This document shows positions 15,617-23,913 of a stretch of 64,000 nucleotides of DNA, in pieces. Position numbers and translations under genes: made by a program. How positions within the stretch are numbered: position 1 is the first letter of the stretch; each line of letters begins with the position of its first letter. The stretch comes from JAUNSR01 sp036655755 (lineage in GTDB: Bacteria > Bacteroidota > Bacteroidia > Bacteroidales > JAUNSR01), in NCBI GenBank assembly GCA_036655755.1, contig JAVVPN010000003.1:16895-80894 (forward strand). Reading direction: 5' to 3'. The notes beneath the pieces are model-generated. The model ran no database searches. It had not been told where the DNA came from and saw nothing but the letters and a program-made list of their open reading frames with translations.

Positions 15617-15949
15617 TTATTTCTTCAAAAAACAAGTTTTCAAAACGATTGAGCTTCCGTCGATTTTGCAATCTACATATTCAGGCTCTTCTGTCAAACG
15701 GATGCTTTTTACTTTCGTACCACGTTTGATTACCATTGATGATCCTTTTACTTTCAGGTCTTTGATCACTGTTACCGAATCGCCATCCATCAATTCTGCT
15801 CCATTGCTGTCGCGTGGTACTGATGATGTTTCTTCTTCACCTTCTTCTCCGGCCGTCCATTCATACCCACAATCCGGACACACATTCAATACTCCGTCGA
15901 AGTATGTGTTGTCCATCTTACACTTAGGGCAGTCTAAGATTTCACTCAT
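15617..15949 (-). CDS. yjdM: YjdM/PhnA family zinc-ribbon protein
   Basis: 110-residue protein with an N-terminal zinc ribbon (CPKC at about 7-10 and CPDC at about 24-27) and a C-terminal PhnA-type domain (GDSVTVIKDLKVKGSS, KVKSIRL, and a conserved-looking IDGSSIVLKTCFLKK tail). The family was once linked to phosphonoacetate hydrolysis, but E. coli YjdM has no proven such role, so the function is open. Length and architecture match full-length members (about 110). It is a single gene, convergent with the PurF-like gene; a 72-bp AT-rich gap separates it from the next small gene upstream. Confidence 0.92.
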   Translation of the reverse strand: MSEILDCPKCKMDNTYFDGVLNVCPDCGYEWTAGEEGEEETSSVPRDSNGAELMDGDSVTVIKDLKVKGSSMVIKRGTKVKSIRLTEEPEYVDCKIDGSSIVLKTCFLKK

Positions 15950-16021
15950 AAATGCAGTAGTTTTTAATTATTCGGCTGCAAAGTTAATCAAAAAAACGGG
16001 TTTTCGGAAAATCGCTTTCAA

Positions 16022-16222
16022 TCAGCTTCGTGTCCTTACAAAAATGCGACGCAACTCCTCTTCATCTTTCTGTGCGTCTTCCGGATGATCAACCTTATGT
16101 TGTTTCAGCCATTCGCGAAAATGTTGTTCATCTTCTTCGTGAATCTGGCGCTGAGTGAATTGTTCCGCTTCGTTATTCGCCTTCTGTTCATTCTCCTTCA
16201 GATCGTGCTTTTTCTGTGCCAT
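16022..16222 (-). CDS. Small highly charged hypothetical protein
   Basis: 66 residues, over half of them Glu, Lys, Gln, Asp, Arg or His, with no hydrophobic segment. It reads as one or two charged helices (HFREWLKQHKVDHPEDAQKDEEELRRIF). No family is recognised. The frame starts with ATG, is intact, and fills the space between yjdM and the helicase promoter region on the opposite strand, which argues for a real gene. Charged composition can also arise by chance, so confidence is moderate. Confidence 0.5.
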   Translation of the reverse strand: MAQKKHDLKENEQKANNEAEQFTQRQIHEEDEQHFREWLKQHKVDHPEDAQKDEEELRRIFVRTRS

Positions 16223-16369
16223 ATTTTTTCAGTTTAAACGTAATCTACTCTCTATTAAACAAAGCAGGTTTAAGAAAAGTTGTTCATAATCCAATAAAAA
16301 CCCGTATCTTGCGGCCGATTCACAACTTTGTGATCAAATTAATACTGCGTGGTGCAGTAACTATATTAC

Positions 16370-17497
16370 ATGAAATTTACTGATTTGAACATTGAGAAGC
16401 CAATTCTAAAGGCGCTTCTTGAGAAAGGATATACGACTCCTACCCCTATTCAACAACAAGCAATTCCCGTTATTTTAGATAAAAAAGATGTTCTGGGCTG
16501 TGCTCAGACAGGAACCGGTAAAACGGCTGCTTTTTCTATTCCGATTATTCAGCATCTTTATCAGGCAGCACCTGCGGATAAAGGGCCGCGTCGCATCCAG
16601 GCGCTTATTCTGACACCTACGCGCGAGCTTGCTATTCAGATCGCCGATTGTGTGGCCGAATACAGCCGTTATACCAATTTGCGTCATTGCGTGATATTCG
16701 GGGGTGTAAAACAGGGGGCTCAGACAGAGAAACTCAAAAAAGGGGTGGATATTCTTATCGCTACTCCGGGCCGTTTGCTCGATTTGATGCAGCAAGGATA
16801 TATCACCTTAGAGCACATCCGCTATTTTGTGCTTGACGAGGCCGATCACATGCTCGATATGGGATTCATCCATGATATCAAGCGGATTCTACCTAAATTG
16901 CCAAAGAAAAGACAAACATTGTTTTTCTCTGCAACCATGCCGCCGGCAATTGCGTCGCTTGCCAATTCGATTCTATTCCATCCGGTACGCGTAGAGGTTG
17001 CACCCGCATCATCAACTGTTGAAACGGTAGAGCAATACCTGTATGCTATTGAGAAAAAAGAAAAGAAAAACCTCTTGATCCATCTGTTGCAGAAACAGAA
17101 TTATCCCTCGGTACTTGTTTTCTCTCGTACTAAACACGGAGCCGACAAAATTGTGAAAGATTTACGCAAGGTGGGCATCGGCAGCGAAGCGATCCATGGT
17201 AATAAATCGCAGAACGCACGTCAGCGCGCGCTTACGCTGTTTAAAGAAAATCAAATCCGGGTATTGATCGCAACCGATATTGCCGCTCGTGGTATCGATG
17301 TGAGCCAGTTGTCGCTGGTAATCAATTACGACCTGCCGAATGTACCCGAAACATATGTACACCGTATTGGCCGTACAGGGCGTGCCGGTGAAAAAGGACT
17401 TGCTTTCACTTTCTGTGATTCGGAAGAAAAACCGTTGTTGAAGGATATCGAAAAACTAATCGGTAACCGGATCATCAAACGGGCCAAAATAGATTGA
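16370..17497 (+). CDS. DEAD-box RNA helicase, RhlE type (first of a tandem pair)
   Basis: 375-residue ATP-dependent RNA helicase consisting of the two RecA-like domains with almost no C-terminal extension. Visible motifs are the Q motif TPTPIQQQAIP, motif I AQTGTGKT, Ia PTRELA, II VLDEADHMLDMG, III SATM, and VI HRIGRTGRAG. This pattern fits the RhlE group involved in ribosome assembly, RNA decay or cold adaptation. The gene sits 30 bp upstream of a second, longer RhlE-like gene, likely in one operon. The minimal length differs from the more common version with a basic tail, so the two copies may have divided roles. Confidence 0.93.
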   Translation: MKFTDLNIEKPILKALLEKGYTTPTPIQQQAIPVILDKKDVLGCAQTGTGKTAAFSIPIIQHLYQAAPADKGPRRIQALILTPTRELAIQIADCVAEYSRYTNLRHCVIFGGVKQGAQTEKLKKGVDILIATPGRLLDLMQQGYITLEHIRYFVLDEADHMLDMGFIHDIKRILPKLPKKRQTLFFSATMPPAIASLANSILFHPVRVEVAPASSTVETVEQYLYAIEKKEKKNLLIHLLQKQNYPSVLVFSRTKHGADKIVKDLRKVGIGSEAIHGNKSQNARQRALTLFKENQIRVLIATDIAARGIDVSQLSLVINYDLPNVPETYVHRIGRTGRAGEKGLAFTFCDSEEKPLLKDIEKLIGNRIIKRAKID

Positions 17498-17527
17498 TCA
17501 ATCTTACTTATATTATTCTTGTAACCA

Positions 17528-18790
17528 ATGACTTTTGATTCTTTTAAACTGATTCATCCCCTTTTAAAAGCTCTTGAAAAAGGAAATTTTCTCACTCCGA
17601 CGCCGATTCAGGAGATGGCAATCCCTGTGTTGATGGAGGGGAAAGACTTAATGGCATTCGCTCAGACCGGAACCGGCAAGACGGCTGCTTTTTTGTTGCC
17701 TCTGCTCCAAAAGGTTTACAAAAATAACCGCAACGGCATAAAAGCGCTGATTCTGACTCCGACGCGTGAATTGGCTCAGCAAACAGGCGAAGCGATCTAT
17801 CTGTTGGGAAAATACATGGATGTGGCCCACGCTGTTATTTACGGCGGTGTGCCGCATGACGAGCAGATCGAAATGTTTCGCGGGCAAGTGGATATCGTGG
17901 TGGCTACGCCGGGTCGTTTGCTCGACCTGCTGGGGCGCAACGCACTTAAACTCGATCAGGTGAATACTTTTGTGCTGGATGAGGCCGACCGCATGCTCGA
18001 CATGGGCTTTATTGAGGATGTACAACGTATCTTATCGACACTGCCTCCCAAGCGTCAGTCGATGTTGTTTTCGGCTACCATGTCACCCACGATCGCGGGG
18101 TTGGCAGATGTTATGCTGTCTGAGCCCGAACGTGTGTTTGCGGCCCCTACGGCATCTGCTTCTGAGCTGATTGAACAGAAAGTATATTATATCGAAAAGC
18201 AAAACAAACCCTCGTTGTTGATTGATTTTCTTCGGAAAGAGGAGGTAAAGACGGCAATTGTGTTTACCAAAACCCGCAAAAGTGCGGATGCTTTGCACAT
18301 ACGCTTGCAGGAAGCGGGTTTTAGTAGCGACCGCCTTCATTCCGATCGTTCTCAACATGCGCGCGATACGATTCTGACGGCTTTTCGTAACGGCGAGTTG
18401 CCGATTCTGGTAGCTACCGACATTGCTGCGCGCGGCATAGATGTGGCGCATCTTACGCATGTGTTTAATTACGAGTTGCCTCAAGAGGCCGAAACCTATA
18501 TTCATAGGGTAGGGCGTACCGGCAGAGCAGGGAAGGAGGGTATCGCCATCACTTTGTGCGAGCCCGACGATAAGGCGATGCTGGGGGATATTCAGAAATT
18601 GATGCGCAAGTGTATTCCTGTTGTTGAAAATCATACGTATGCTACGCTGGCATTGAAACAGGCGCTCGAAGTGGCCGATCTTAAAATCGCGGGTAAAGCG
18701 GTTGCGAAAAAAGGCTATAAGGGAAGTAAGGCCAACGGCGATTATTTCCGACGTCAGAAGATGGCACAGCGAAAGGGAAAAAATAAATAA
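17528..18790 (+). CDS. rhlE: DEAD-box RNA helicase, RhlE type (second of a tandem pair)
   Basis: 420-residue DEAD-box helicase. Motifs: TPTPIQEMAIP, AQTGTGKTAAF, PTRELAQQ, VLDEADRMLDMG, FSATM, HRVGRTGRAG. Unlike its upstream neighbour it has a C-terminal tail of about 60 residues rich in Lys and Arg, ending in YFRRQKMAQRKGKNK, typical of the RNA-binding tails of RhlE proteins. The frames are related but clearly diverged. It is 30 bp after the first helicase stop, so co-transcription is likely, and is followed by a strong terminator shared with the convergent secreted-protein gene. Confidence 0.93.
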   Translation: MTFDSFKLIHPLLKALEKGNFLTPTPIQEMAIPVLMEGKDLMAFAQTGTGKTAAFLLPLLQKVYKNNRNGIKALILTPTRELAQQTGEAIYLLGKYMDVAHAVIYGGVPHDEQIEMFRGQVDIVVATPGRLLDLLGRNALKLDQVNTFVLDEADRMLDMGFIEDVQRILSTLPPKRQSMLFSATMSPTIAGLADVMLSEPERVFAAPTASASELIEQKVYYIEKQNKPSLLIDFLRKEEVKTAIVFTKTRKSADALHIRLQEAGFSSDRLHSDRSQHARDTILTAFRNGELPILVATDIAARGIDVAHLTHVFNYELPQEAETYIHRVGRTGRAGKEGIAITLCEPDDKAMLGDIQKLMRKCIPVVENHTYATLALKQALEVADLKIAGKAVAKKGYKGSKANGDYFRRQKMAQRKGKNK

Positions 18791-18813
18791 TCAGTTTACT
18801 CAAAATACTGTAT

Positions 18814-18862
18814 AAAAAAATATCCTTGATATACTTTAAAAGATATATCAAGGATATTTTTT
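18814..18862. terminator. Bidirectional terminator
   Basis: AAAAATATCCTTGATATA pairs perfectly with TATATCAAGGATATTTTT around a 10-base loop, with A and T runs outside. It is positioned between the second helicase gene and the convergent secreted-protein gene. Confidence 0.88.
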
Positions 18863-18881
18863 GCTTCTTAAATAAGGCTTC

Positions 18882-20090
18882 TTATCCTACAATAACGCGT
18901 TCTGTTTTTTTGCTGTTGCGAATCAGATAGATTCCTGAGGGAAGCGAGATGAGCTGTCCGCGATTTGCGTTCGGCAAGCGTCTGATTAATTGTCCGGAGA
19001 TGGTGTAAATCTCAATCGGACCTGCTTGGGCAGACAGAATATGAATCCCTTCGTGCGTACCGTACGCGATCTTCTGATCCTCTTTTATCGTTGATATGCC
19101 GGTTGCTGTTTGATAGTCGCTTAAGCGCACGTTATCGATATTGATACCGCCGGTAGTATTGTCGGCCTTTACGAATTTAACGCGTACAGAGCCCGGTTTA
19201 TTTACTACAAAGCGGTATTCCGACATTCCGTTGGTTGTTACGTTATTTCCTCTTTTTACAGCGATATTGCTGTTTATTTCGTGCCAGTTTTTTCCCTGAT
19301 CGGTAGAGTAATAAAGTCCTACAGCGAGGCTTTTAGCTGCGTCGGCTCTGTAGTTTCCTGCCCAGAAGCGAACTTCTCCTAATCCGTTTCCTTTATCGGA
19401 AAGAAGTTCGAGAGAGCCTTTCTCACCGCTCGATCCTTCTGTAAAGCGTAATCGGATTGAGGCTTTCTCCCATTTGTTATCTTCTCCCGTTTCGCCCCAT
19501 GTGCCACCTTTTATTTTCCATACGCCGGTTTCTCCTGTATAGGTTCCTCCTGCGAATACAGAGCTCGAGCTAGCCGCCACATATCCTTTGGTATCGAACG
19601 TCTCGTATGTATTCCAAAGCATCGTTTCGGTATCGGTAAGCGTAGATTCCTCGAAATAATGATTGTTGATACTTTTAACCCCCGGACGGCTATTATACTC
19701 CCGTAATAACCCGCACACGGTAACTTTCTTTTTCCAATGTTCGGGATGGGTGCTTAAATCCACATCTCCGAAAGAACTTTTCGAAAGCTGCAGGGTCATA
19801 CATTTGTTTACGTCGATTTCATCTTTCGAATCGGCAATCAGATACGCGTATGTTCCGTTAAAGGGGGGTGCAACCTCATAAAAATGTTTACTGTTTGAAT
19901 AGCTGTCGTATTCGCCCACGATATATCCGGTAACCCAATAGGTTTTTGATGAGCCGTCGGTTTTAGAAAGTCCCTGGGTTACGCTTAAAGGTTGCTCTTC
20001 TGTACCCGTCTGAGCCTGTATTTCAGTGCTCATCGTAAAAAAGAGTACGCCCGCGCAAACAAGGTGTTTGTTTGAGTAGATTTGTTTCAT
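18882..20090 (-). CDS. Secreted protein with OB-like N-terminal domain and type IX-style C-terminal sorting-like domain
   Basis: 402 residues. The signal peptide (about 1-26) ends in IQAQ. The first domain (about 30-150) resembles the DUF6359/OB-fold module of Bacteroidota surface proteins (VTGYIVGEYDSYSN, YAYLIADSKDEIDVNKCMTLQL, VTVCGLLREY). A central beta-sandwich-like region (about 165-325) follows, with WKIKGGTWGE and GGINIDNVRLSDY. The last about 70 residues (GIHILSAQAGPIEIYTISGQ, ISLPSGIYLIRNSKKTERVIVG) have the layout of a type A T9SS C-terminal domain: a GQ turn, then PSGIYLIR and a short basic end. This predicts export through the type IX system if the cell has one. It is monocistronic between terminators. 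Confidence 0.72.
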   Translation of the reverse strand: MKQIYSNKHLVCAGVLFFTMSTEIQAQTGTEEQPLSVTQGLSKTDGSSKTYWVTGYIVGEYDSYSNSKHFYEVAPPFNGTYAYLIADSKDEIDVNKCMTLQLSKSSFGDVDLSTHPEHWKKKVTVCGLLREYNSRPGVKSINNHYFEESTLTDTETMLWNTYETFDTKGYVAASSSSVFAGGTYTGETGVWKIKGGTWGETGEDNKWEKASIRLRFTEGSSGEKGSLELLSDKGNGLGEVRFWAGNYRADAAKSLAVGLYYSTDQGKNWHEINSNIAVKRGNNVTTNGMSEYRFVVNKPGSVRVKFVKADNTTGGINIDNVRLSDYQTATGISTIKEDQKIAYGTHEGIHILSAQAGPIEIYTISGQLIRRLPNANRGQLISLPSGIYLIRNSKKTERVIVG

Positions 20091-20111
20091 AATTAAGTGA
20101 TTGTGTGTTTA

Positions 20112-20147
20112 TAAAAACAGAGGCGTCCTTTCGGGGGACGCCTCTGT
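20112..20147 (-). terminator. Terminator after the DUF349 gene
   Basis: A perfect 12-bp stem (ACAGAGGCGTCC against GGACGCCTCTGT) has a 7-base loop. On the minus strand it is followed by five T. It is 18 bp behind the DUF349 gene stop. Confidence 0.85.
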
Positions 20148-20164
20148 AAAAATATATAATGAAT

Positions 20165-21973
20165 TTATTTCAGATTTTCGTCGATCACGTCGATTTTCTG
20201 AGCGATCGTATTCATATCTTCTTTGATCTTTTCGATCTTGCGTTCCATCTCTTTCACCAAAGCGTTACCTCCCTTAGAAGAAGAAGAAAGGAATCCAACA
20301 TTGTTTTCGTACGTTTTCAGTTCCGTCTTCATATGATCGAAGGCACGCATCAGTTTTTCGCGTTCGCGATACAGTGCGTTTTGTGACTGATTACCATCGG
20401 CAAGTTTACCTACGTTTGCCGTAAAGTTGTCAAGATGTGCTTTACGACCCTGTTTGTTAAAGCGAGCGAATAAAATATCAAGCATACCCTGGTATTCCTT
20501 GAAGATTTTATCTTTCTCCTTAAACGGTACATGCCCGATGTTTTTCCATTCGGCCATGATATCCTGCAATTCTTTGAACTGACTCTCCTGATTTTCCGAC
20601 ATTGCGCGTAGCTTTTCAATCAATACCTTTTTAGCTTCAAGGTTTGCTGTTTCTGCCGAACGTGAGCTTGACGAGTTTTTCTCTTTCTGTTCGAAGAAAT
20701 AATCGCAAGCCGCAATAAATCGGTTCCAAAGCATATCTGAATATTTGCGGGCAACCGGTCCAACCTTTTTCCATTCTTTCTGAAGAGCGATTAGCTGATC
20801 AGTCGTGTGCTTCCAGTCGGTACTGTCTTTCAACGCTTCTGCTTTTTCACACAGAGCACGTTTCAATTCCAGATTTGAGGCCAGCTGGTCTTTCATCTGT
20901 TGAAAATATACCGATTTGGCAGCGAAGAATTCATCGCAAGCTTTACGGAAACGGTCGAACAGCAGGTTGTTTACTTTTTTAGAAGCGAATCCCACTTTCT
21001 TCCATTGCTCTTGCAGGTCAATGACTTCTTTGGTTTTGTTTTCCCATGCCTGGAATGATTTCAGGTCGGCAACGTTAAGCTCTTCTATTTTTTTGCAAAG
21101 TTCCTCTTTCTGACGCTCATTTTCAGCTTCTGTTTCTTTGATGTTTTCAAAGAATTGCTGATGACGTTTGTTAATCGAAGTGGACGCGTCTTTAAAACGG
21201 TTCCATAACTCTTCACGCATATTCGGAGCTACCGGGCCGGTCTGACGCCACTCTTCATGCAATTCCTGCAAACGGCGGAAAGCTGCAATGATATCGTTCT
21301 CTGTAGTCAGTGCTTCAGCTTCCGTACACAACGCTTCTTTGTGCTCCTGATTTTTCTTGAAATCATAGTCGCGCAATTCTTTATTGATCTTAAGCAGGTC
21401 GTAGAATGTTTCTGTGTACTTCTGGAAGTTCTTCCACAACTCATTTACATGAGTCGGCGGGATATCTGTAATCTCACGGAATCTTTTTGACAGTTCCTGA
21501 AATTCATTGTAGTATTTGTTGATATTGTCGCTGTCGTCCGCAATTTTACGGATTTCTTCGAGTACCGCTTGTTTAAGGGCCAGGTTCTCGCGGCGACGAG
21601 CTTCTTTTGCTTCGAGAGCAGCAGCTTTTTTAGCTTTAAAATCATTCAAGAGCGTCTTCAAGCCTTCTTCCAGGGAGTCTGGTTCTACGGTAAAATCTGT
21701 TTCCGCATTTCCGGCTTCCACGAACGCAGCCTTTGCTGTTTCAATTTCATGTTTGCGTAGTTTATAATAAAGCTGCTTGAGCGACTCCACTTCCTCTTTT
21801 ACATCTTCCGGCGACTGTCCGATCAGAATCTGAAGGCGAGCGATTACTTCTTCGCGGTTATTATAATCTTTTTTAGGCATCTCCTGCGTTTTGGCAGGCT
21901 CCTGTGTCCGTGTTTCGTTAACCTGAGGATTTTCAGCGTTGAGCGATTCGGAAGTTGCAAGAACATCAGTCAT
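20165..21973 (-). CDS. DUF349 repeat protein (helical, coiled-coil)
   Basis: 602-residue, almost wholly helical, highly charged cytoplasmic protein with repeated DUF349 modules. At least five copies can be counted from the recurrent ending of each repeat: LWKNFQKYTETFY, LWNRFKDASTSIN, LFDRFRKACDEFF, LWNRFIAACDYFF, IFKEYQGMLDILF, each following a W-x-x-x-G(P/F/H)-type segment such as EWKKVGPVARKYSD. The N-terminus is a low-complexity acidic leader and the C-terminus a coiled coil. DUF349 proteins are widespread in Bacteroidota and have no firm general function. The gene is downstream of cas6 on the same strand, separated by 131 bp with hairpins, and ends before a terminator. Confidence 0.9.
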   Translation of the reverse strand: MTDVLATSESLNAENPQVNETRTQEPAKTQEMPKKDYNNREEVIARLQILIGQSPEDVKEEVESLKQLYYKLRKHEIETAKAAFVEAGNAETDFTVEPDSLEEGLKTLLNDFKAKKAAALEAKEARRRENLALKQAVLEEIRKIADDSDNINKYYNEFQELSKRFREITDIPPTHVNELWKNFQKYTETFYDLLKINKELRDYDFKKNQEHKEALCTEAEALTTENDIIAAFRRLQELHEEWRQTGPVAPNMREELWNRFKDASTSINKRHQQFFENIKETEAENERQKEELCKKIEELNVADLKSFQAWENKTKEVIDLQEQWKKVGFASKKVNNLLFDRFRKACDEFFAAKSVYFQQMKDQLASNLELKRALCEKAEALKDSTDWKHTTDQLIALQKEWKKVGPVARKYSDMLWNRFIAACDYFFEQKEKNSSSSRSAETANLEAKKVLIEKLRAMSENQESQFKELQDIMAEWKNIGHVPFKEKDKIFKEYQGMLDILFARFNKQGRKAHLDNFTANVGKLADGNQSQNALYREREKLMRAFDHMKTELKTYENNVGFLSSSSKGGNALVKEMERKIEKIKEDMNTIAQKIDVIDENLK

Positions 21974-22053
21974 AGCTACTTGAATTAATTGCTGTTAATT
22001 AAACTTTTAGTATTACAAAATAAGGGAAATATTCTCGGATAACAATCAAGTCG

Positions 22054-22086
22054 CTCTCTTTTTTGAGAGAAAGAACAGACTTTCTC
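22054..22086. other. Overlapping hairpins between cas6 and the DUF349 gene
   Basis: CTCTC (22054-22058) can pair with GAGAG (22065-22069), and the overlapping GAGAAAG (22067-22073) can pair with CTTTCTC (22080-22086). The two structures are mutually exclusive, an arrangement that can act as a terminator or attenuator, but the stems are short. Confidence 0.35.
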
Positions 22087-22104
22087 GTTAAAATGCGCTA
22101 AAAA

Positions 22105-22881
22105 CTACGTGTTCAGTATCTCAACACACCCAAAACCAAGTCCGACCTTGTCTCCTAAACCGGTATTATAAATAAGATGATGAAGTGCCGGATGCGCCTT
22201 GAAACGGAACTTATACATATATCCGATGATTTTTGTCTCTTCCTCTGTAAAGCGTTTGATGAAAATACCTTTTCTTTTTGGTGTAGATAGCAATTCAAAG
22301 CTATAATCTGGCTGATGCGGGAAATCGTGCCCGTAAAAATGACGGTATTTGTCCAGCAGAATATTCATTAATGTCTGGCTATAATTGAGATCTTCGGGCG
22401 AAATATACTCTACGCTTTTATTCTGACGTAAAGAGGATACCACAATGGGTGATAAAGAAAGATAATCGATTGATTTCGGAAAATCAACCTTATTGATCTC
22501 TTCAATGCTTTCGGTTACGAATTCGACCTGAGTTTTCCGGTCGCCTATTAAAAGTACCTGATTGGTAAGTATCTTCTTAATAAATTCTGCCGTACCCCGT
22601 TCCGGAAGGAAAGAGATCCAGAACTGAACTTTGCGGGCCAATACGTGCAGGCGATCTTCTTCTACTTTGATTTTCGGTATGTAGAAATTGGATAATGAAA
22701 AAAGTTTGTGTTTGATGTTGTTATCCGCGATGAAGCCGTTCATCTCGAGCCATTCATTGTATTCCTTTTTATTCTCGGTTAACTTTTTGTAAATACATGA
22801 AGATAGTTCAAATTGGTAACTAACTGGCAAAATATTCCCAAACGCTTCATTTCGAACGACTAAAACTATCTTAAATCTCAT
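22105..22881 (-). CDS. cas6: Stand-alone CRISPR-associated endoribonuclease Cas6
   Basis: 258-residue Cas6-family protein. MRFKIVLVV opens the first ferredoxin-like domain. YQFELSSCIYKKL (about 22-34) corresponds to the usual Y.L.SAIY helix, and HKLFSLSNFYIP (about 58-69) to the FKLFTFS strand. The C-terminal glycine-rich loop TGLGDKVGLGFGCVEIL is the family signature. Cas6 cuts CRISPR repeat RNA, but no other cas gene or repeat array is in the window; neighbours are DUF349 and ttcA. At the position where family members usually read WLHE.G the sequence is WLEMNG, so the presumed catalytic His is Glu; His58 is the nearest alternative. The ATG at 22881 is chosen over a TTG two codons upstream. 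Confidence 0.85.
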   Translation of the reverse strand: MRFKIVLVVRNEAFGNILPVSYQFELSSCIYKKLTENKKEYNEWLEMNGFIADNNIKHKLFSLSNFYIPKIKVEEDRLHVLARKVQFWISFLPERGTAEFIKKILTNQVLLIGDRKTQVEFVTESIEEINKVDFPKSIDYLSLSPIVVSSLRQNKSVEYISPEDLNYSQTLMNILLDKYRHFYGHDFPHQPDYSFELLSTPKRKGIFIKRFTEEETKIIGYMYKFRFKAHPALHHLIYNTGLGDKVGLGFGCVEILNT

Positions 22882-22914
22882 ATACAAATAAATTTGGTGT
22901 AAAAATATAAAAAA

Positions 22915-22953
22915 GTCAAAATAATAAAGCCAAAAAGAGCCAATTATTTTGAC
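22915..22953. repeat. 11-bp inverted repeat upstream of cas6
   Basis: GTCAAAATAAT (22915-22925) and its exact complement ATTATTTTGAC (22943-22953) flank 17 bases, 34-72 bp before the cas6 start. It could be an operator or part of the leader. A third similar half-site, GTCAAAAATA, is at 23001-23010 and also contains a minus-strand match to the -7 consensus. Confidence 0.5.
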
Positions 22954-23054
22954 AGAATTTTGCTTTTATTTGAATATGCTCTGCTTATTTTACCTAATAA
23001 GTCAAAAATAGAATGGATAAGTATATAAGTTCTATCCGACAGGCATGATTTTAT

Positions 23055-23062
23055 TATTTTTG
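23055..23062 (+). promoter_or_regulatory. Candidate -7 element for ttcA
   Basis: TATTTTTG matches TAnnTTTG, only 4 bp before the ATG at 23067, which would imply an almost leaderless transcript. No clear -33 partner is visible, so it is tentative. Confidence 0.3.
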
Positions 23063-23066
23063 CAGC

Positions 23067-23819
23067 ATGGGAAAAAAGTTTACAGAAGAGGAGCAGCTGT
23101 TCCATAAAATAGAGCGTAAAATCCGCAAAGCGATGGTGGATTACCGTTTGATAGAGGATGGTGATAAGATCTTGGTCGGATTGTCGGGTGGAAAAGATTC
23201 CTTGGCATTGATAGAACTGCTGGGACGCCGCAAAAAGATTCTAAAACCTCGCTTTGAGGTGGTTGCCGTGCACGTATCAATGACCAATATCGGCTACGTA
23301 TCCGATCTTGAGTATTTACGTAAACACTGCGAGGACAACGATATTCGTTTTATCCATCATGTAGATGCTTTCGATATGAGTACCGACAAGCGTAAATCAC
23401 CCTGCTTCCTTTGTTCGTGGACTCGCCGTAAAGCGATGTTTGCGCTGGCAAAAGAGCATGGTTGCAATAAAATAGCGTTAGGTCATCATCAGGATGATAT
23501 ATTGCAAACGTTGTTGATGAATATGACCTTTCAGGGAGCATTCGGCACAATGCCTCCTAAACTGAAAATGGATAAGTTTGAAATGACAATTATTCGCCCC
23601 ATGTGTCTGGTTGCCGAAAAAGAGTTGATCGAGCTGGAGCAACTGCGCGGATATATACGTCAGAAGCAACCTTGTCCGTATGAATGCTCATCGAGTCGTC
23701 CGGAAATGAAAAACGTAGTGAAGATGCTTGAGGGGATGAACGAAAAGGCGCGTTTTAACCTATGGTCGAGTATGACCAATATTCAGACCGATTATCTTCC
23801 CCGTATCGAAAACGATTAA
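23067..23819 (+). CDS. ttcA: TtcA-like tRNA 2-thiocytidine synthetase
   Basis: 250-residue PP-loop ATPase of the TtcA/CTU1 family, which thiolates cytidine 32 of some tRNAs using an Fe-S cluster. The PP-loop SGGKDS is at about 40-45. The CxxC pair SPCFLCSWTRR (Cys 113 and 116) and further cysteines at about 203 and 207 (QPCPYECSSS) supply the cluster and thiolation residues. The GHHQDD motif lies at 139-144. It is shorter than E. coli TtcA (311) at both ends, as is common in Bacteroidota homologues. Start is the first ATG. It is divergent from cas6 and ends at a strong shared terminator. Confidence 0.9.
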   Translation: MGKKFTEEEQLFHKIERKIRKAMVDYRLIEDGDKILVGLSGGKDSLALIELLGRRKKILKPRFEVVAVHVSMTNIGYVSDLEYLRKHCEDNDIRFIHHVDAFDMSTDKRKSPCFLCSWTRRKAMFALAKEHGCNKIALGHHQDDILQTLLMNMTFQGAFGTMPPKLKMDKFEMTIIRPMCLVAEKELIELEQLRGYIRQKQPCPYECSSSRPEMKNVVKMLEGMNEKARFNLWSSMTNIQTDYLPRIEND

Positions 23820-23836
23820 AACGACAAATAAAAACG

Positions 23837-23893
23837 AAACCCCGGCAAACCAGTTATTCCTCATATGGAAAAACCGGTTTGCCGGGGTTTTGT
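23837..23893. terminator. Bidirectional terminator
   Basis: AAACCCCGGCAAACC pairs with GGTTTGCCGGGGTTT across a loop that itself has weak pairing. A and T runs flank it. It lies between convergent ttcA and the MFS transporter gene. Confidence 0.85.
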
Positions 23894-23913
23894 TTTACGT
23901 TATGAACGTATGT

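Noticed and set aside
22105..23066. CRISPR array near cas6
   Set aside because: No direct repeats with spacers are present on either side of cas6 or elsewhere in the window by eye; the nearby GTCAAAA half-sites are too few and too short.
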